Positions 1 through 64,000 of a stretch of 64,000 bases of DNA are shown here, in pieces. A program made the translations under genes and the position numbers. The notes beneath the pieces are model-generated. The model did not search any database. It worked only from the letters and a program-made list of their open reading frames with translations, and was not told the origin of the DNA. Location of the stretch: the NCBI GenBank assembly GCA_018105865.1, contig CM030863.1, positions 1,473,601 through 1,537,600 of the forward strand, read 5' to 3'. Within the stretch, counting starts at the first letter, position 1. Each line of letters starts with the position of its first letter. The DNA is from Metaphire vulgaris (Eukaryota > Annelida > Clitellata > Crassiclitellata > Megascolecidae).

Positions 1-356
1 ATACCTGATGGGCCTATAGCGGAGGTTACCAAGCTTGTTTGACAGCGGGCCGGACAACTGAAAGACTGAGGAGCGCGTGCCGTATGACCAGTCTGTTCAA
101 CACTTGCAAGCCAGAACAGAAGGTCTGAGAAAAAGAAGATTAAGTTTGGCATTTCCATGCTAACCATGGGCGAAGGATCGTGGAAAATACAAAGGAAAGA
201 AAACCAACATCTATTTTACCAAAAAGTCACCAAAAAGACGACACTAGCAAAGAGATAGGGACATGGCACCCAGTTCAAGTAGACTATCAAGCAAATTTAG
301 GTGGCTGCGGCGTGACGTGGCTTGCCAGCGCCCGGGGCAAAGCAGTCATTGCACCC
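1..356. other. 3' flank of the dynein gene, nothing recognised
   Basis: No coding, RNA or clear repeat structure that I can name in this stretch. Short open frames here have no recognisable motif. Confidence 0.4.
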
Positions 357-364
357 CTCACCAA

Positions 365-693
365 CAGGCCCTCCGAGAGGGGGACAGAGGGGCAACTGCA
401 CAGGGGCCCGGCGGTCTGGAGGGGGCCCGGGCCGATGATGAATATGTACAATTAACAATAAAATGAATAATAACACCAAAGAATGGTTAAAATGTCAGTT
501 CAGCAGAGGGCCCGGCGAGCACAAGGGGGCCCGGGAAACAGTGCTAAATAAATAAATGGCCGACAAGCAAAAAAAGGTCGTCAACACTTTATAAACGGCT
601 GACGAGCAAAAAAAAGTCGTCAAGAAATTAATACTTCTCAAGGGCCCGTCGGCCATTCTGCACAGGGGCCCGGAATTTCTCTCGGAGGGCCTG
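365..693. mobile_element. hAT-type MITE, family 1, with perfect target duplication
   Basis: Perfect 15-bp terminal inverted repeats CAGGCCCTCCGAGAG at both ends, flanked by the 8-bp direct repeat ctcaccaa (357-364 and 694-701). An 8-bp duplication and CAG-start ends are the hAT signature. The interior has no transposase. A related copy lies at 58762-59199. Confidence 0.85.
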
Positions 694-701
694 CTCACCA
701 A

Positions 702-1150
702 TGGCAGCTCCAGGATTTGGCAAGTGCAGAGGGGCGAGGCGGCGGCGTGGAAACTTCTAAGCATGGGGGCCAACTATTTATTGCTAGGTATGTAGCATAG
801 GCGGATTTTATTAAAGGCTAGGCTAGCCTATGGTATGTAGTAGTTAGTATAGGGCCCCAACAGGGGTACGCTGGGAGAGGCATGCATTCAATAAGGAGGC
901 ACGGGCCACCACTCCACCAGACCCCCCATGTGGCGCCCCCACTGCCCCAACCCTAACTTGTGAATGAAAACAGTCTGATGAGAGATCCGGTCGAGTCAGT
1001 ATTGAAAAGCAAAGAATGTCCCTCGTTTCGTAGTAGGCCTACCCATACTGCAATAGATTCCGATAAAGTAGCTTCATTTCTACATTTGTTTGTCAATGGC
1101 ATGGCAGACTGTAAAGGCATACCGTAGGATGACCGTGGGTCCATTTTTTA
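702..1150. repeat. Decayed MITE remnant and unassigned flank
   Basis: The stretch at about 702-770 (ggcagctccaggatttggc) resembles, inverted, the end of the element at 1995-2182. The rest has no recognisable gene. Confidence 0.35.
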
Positions 1151-1345
1151 ACCCAACCCAACAAATTTCCAATCCAACCCAACCCATGCCGGCAATAGGG
1201 TTACTTGACCCAACCCAACCCAACCCAACGTATTACATTGCACTTTCTTAAATCATGACTTATTTTCTGACCAAACCCAATCCAACCCATCATAAATATG
1301 AAAAAGTCTGACCCAACCCAATCCAACCCAACCCAACCCATGGGT
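1145..1345. repeat. (AACCC)n-rich imperfect tandem repeat
   Basis: Irregular runs of aaccc/ccaac (for example aacccaacccaaccc) mixed with unique words. Low complexity; not a telomere unit. Confidence 0.7.
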
Positions 1346-1990
1346 TTACAATGTGTAAAGCAGAGTCTCACATTGGTGCAGAGTGATTACATCAAGGCGC
1401 TATAGAAGCTGGACTAGGACTAATACAGAAGATTTACACAAAGTTCCACAGAAATCAGTTGATAACACATTCAGTCCTAGTGCTTATTATATTGCTGAGA
1501 AAAATTACATTAATACGAATTGGAACTATCATTGTTTAAGAATAGATAGTCTGTTATAATAAATTCATCAATTGGGAGTGAAATTCAAAAATCTAAATAT
1601 ATCAATAACCAGATCAACACACAGCACAAAACTGCCAGAAAAACAAACAACTTAAATTTACAAAATGGTTAGAAACTATTTCCAAAAACCTTAAACAATA
1701 AACTCACGATGGAAACACAAAATAACATTATAAACACCAATCATAATGCAGAGCATCTGCCGTCATAATTATAGGAATGATTATGTTGACTGTATCATAA
1801 CAGCTAAACACTACTAAACATGTTATGAAATTTTACACAAATTCACAAGTTGTATTCCCATTTCTTTTGCAGTACGTGGTACAGGCCTAATGTAATTTTA
1901 GCCATTAAATTTAACCGTTTAACTCAAACCTTTGCAAATATATTAAAAATGATGTAATAGCAACAACTTTACAGTAATACAGATGATCAC
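1346..1990. other. AT-rich 3' flanking DNA
   Basis: No exon, RNA gene or clear repeat seen. I did not find an AATAAA on the minus strand close to the dynein stop codon, so the 3' end of the transcript is not defined. Confidence 0.4.
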
Positions 1991-1994
1991 CTAA

Positions 1995-2182
1995 GGTAGT
2001 GGCGGCTCCTCATGGGGGCCTGGGGGACCGTGTCCACCCTATTGAATGCTTGACCCCCCCCAGTGGCCCCCTGATGGGACCCTATACTTACTACTACATA
2101 TGTATCAACAAACGGTGTGTCCCCTCATGCTTAGAAGTTGCCATCCCAACAGCCCCCCCTTGCCAAATCCTGGAACCGCCAT
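1995..2182. mobile_element. Probable hAT-type MITE (AGTGGCGG ends)
   Basis: Starts near agtggcggctcc and ends near ggaaccgccatgg, imperfect inverted repeats typical of CAGTGGCGG hAT MITEs. Possible degenerate target duplication acctaagg / tcttaagg. Boundaries approximate. Confidence 0.5.
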
Positions 2183-2470
2183 GGTCTTAAGGAGTGTCAC
2201 AACTTTACAGTAATACAGTTTATATATGTATATACATGATCAGCAAAAACGAAAATATACCAGCAAACATTAATATAATAAGCTATGACTAAATCACAAA
2301 AAATCATTCGACAATGCTACTCTATCCTGCAGAAAACAGCTTGTAAGTCAGAGGCATAAAAACTGCAATAATTCATCATCACAGAATACACCAACACATT
2401 TTATCGTCATCGAATAACAAAAATCAAGCTTCTTTAACGTTCAAGTCAAACCAACAACTACCGGTACACT

Positions 2471-63411
<60,941 letters not shown>

Positions 63412-63480
63412 CTAAAATTTACAAAACCAAAAAGAAATTTAAAGAATCCAATTAGAATATAACAGTAAAACACCACAAAA

Positions 63481-63511
<31 letters not shown>
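63481..63511. repeat. (ATT)n microsatellite
   Basis: Ten or so units, followed by an inverted LINE-like tail (gatgctttacagagtgcag). Confidence 0.9.
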
Positions 63512-63513
<2 letters not shown>

Positions 63514-63612
63514 TAAGATGCTTTACAGAGTGCAGTAAGCATAGTGAAGGCTAAAGTAAAGAGCACTTAACAAGGGTCACTATGAGAAGTGTTAAACACA
63601 TGCATCTTAACT

Positions 63613-64000
63613 TGTATCACAGGTTTTATACACCACAAAAATATTATAAAACTGATACCATGTTTGACATTGGCCTGCAGAAGGACTATTCCTACAGTAC
63701 TATGCCAATAGATATGCAAAAATTCAGAAGAGTGATGAAGCAAATTATATCCACATTTTCTTGTGTCCCCATCTTCATTGCATCAAACCATACTAGAACT
63801 GTCAATATATTCTGTCTCAGTTTTATTCTAGAGCATTCCAAATACCACAAAAAACACTATACAAAGTCTTCCAGAAATCTATTCTCTTTCAAATGTCTAC
63901 AAAGTCGATCGAGAGATAAGAGGGTTCTTAAGATAGCTGGTTTCTTGTATCACAGGTTTTATACACACAAAAAATTATAAAATTGATACCCTGTTTGACA
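63613..64000. repeat. Tandem repeat related to the interior of the 15874-17291 hAT element, cut by the window end
   Basis: gtatcacaggttttatacac recurs at 63943, a period near 330 bp. The unit holds tgtttgacattgg, gaaggactattcctacagta and gcaaaaattcagaagagtg, matching 16248-16440. It continues past base 64000 and may be a second, larger copy of that element. Confidence 0.8.

Overview
The window is intron-rich eukaryotic DNA, almost certainly from an invertebrate animal. One protein-coding gene dominates it. On the minus strand, 58 coding exons between 63411 and 2471 encode the C-terminal ~3,140 residues (9,435 coding bases plus stop) of an axonemal dynein heavy chain. The terminal exons ([36 protein letters not shown], final LCALNY) match what I know of DNAH2, the inner-arm I1/f beta-type heavy chain. 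DNAH2 proteins are about 4,400 residues, so the start codon and roughly the first 1,280 residues lie beyond base 64000. The exons run in order through linker, AAA1 (GPAGTGKT), AAA2 (GPTGSGKT), AAA3 (GPTGTGKT), AAA4 (GVGGSGRQ), stalk and microtubule-binding domain, AAA5, AAA6 and the C-terminal domain. I placed every exon by joining splice sites and checking that reading phases agree. Two exons carry single-base frameshifts of opposite sign (18103-18304 and 33543-33679). Three introns appear to start with GC instead of GT.

Everything else is repeat. Layout: 1-2470 is 3' flank with a hAT-type MITE, an (AACCC)n tract and other repeat pieces. 2593-36800 holds exons 58-28 with introns full of trinucleotide arrays, a 25-bp and a ~205-bp tandem repeat, tRNA-derived SINEs, a 1.4-kb hAT element with a perfect 8-bp target duplication (15874-17291), a decayed transposon-associated gene (13255-14352) and several 5'-truncated LINE reverse-transcriptase tails. 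36800-57050 holds exons 27-6 with 24-bp and ~40-bp minisatellites, CR1/L2-like LINE tails and a ~1.1-kb (GGT)n block. 57050-64000 holds exons 5-1 with nested MITEs, including 72-bp piggyBac-like inserts.

There is no second intact gene, no RNA gene, no operon and no CRISPR array. I see no evidence of a new multi-gene system. The most unusual signals are how transposons and the dynein gene interact. A Tc1-like MITE family sits within about 55 bp of splice junctions in six of seven cases. Two exon-edge fragments have been copied, together with the neighbouring MITE end, into other introns of the same gene. GC-AG introns are over-represented. The abundant (ATT)n arrays look like SINE/LINE 3' tails. 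Species cannot be fixed from this window; the LINE/SINE tails with GCGCTATATAAAT and the intron density suit a marine deuterostome or lophotrochozoan.
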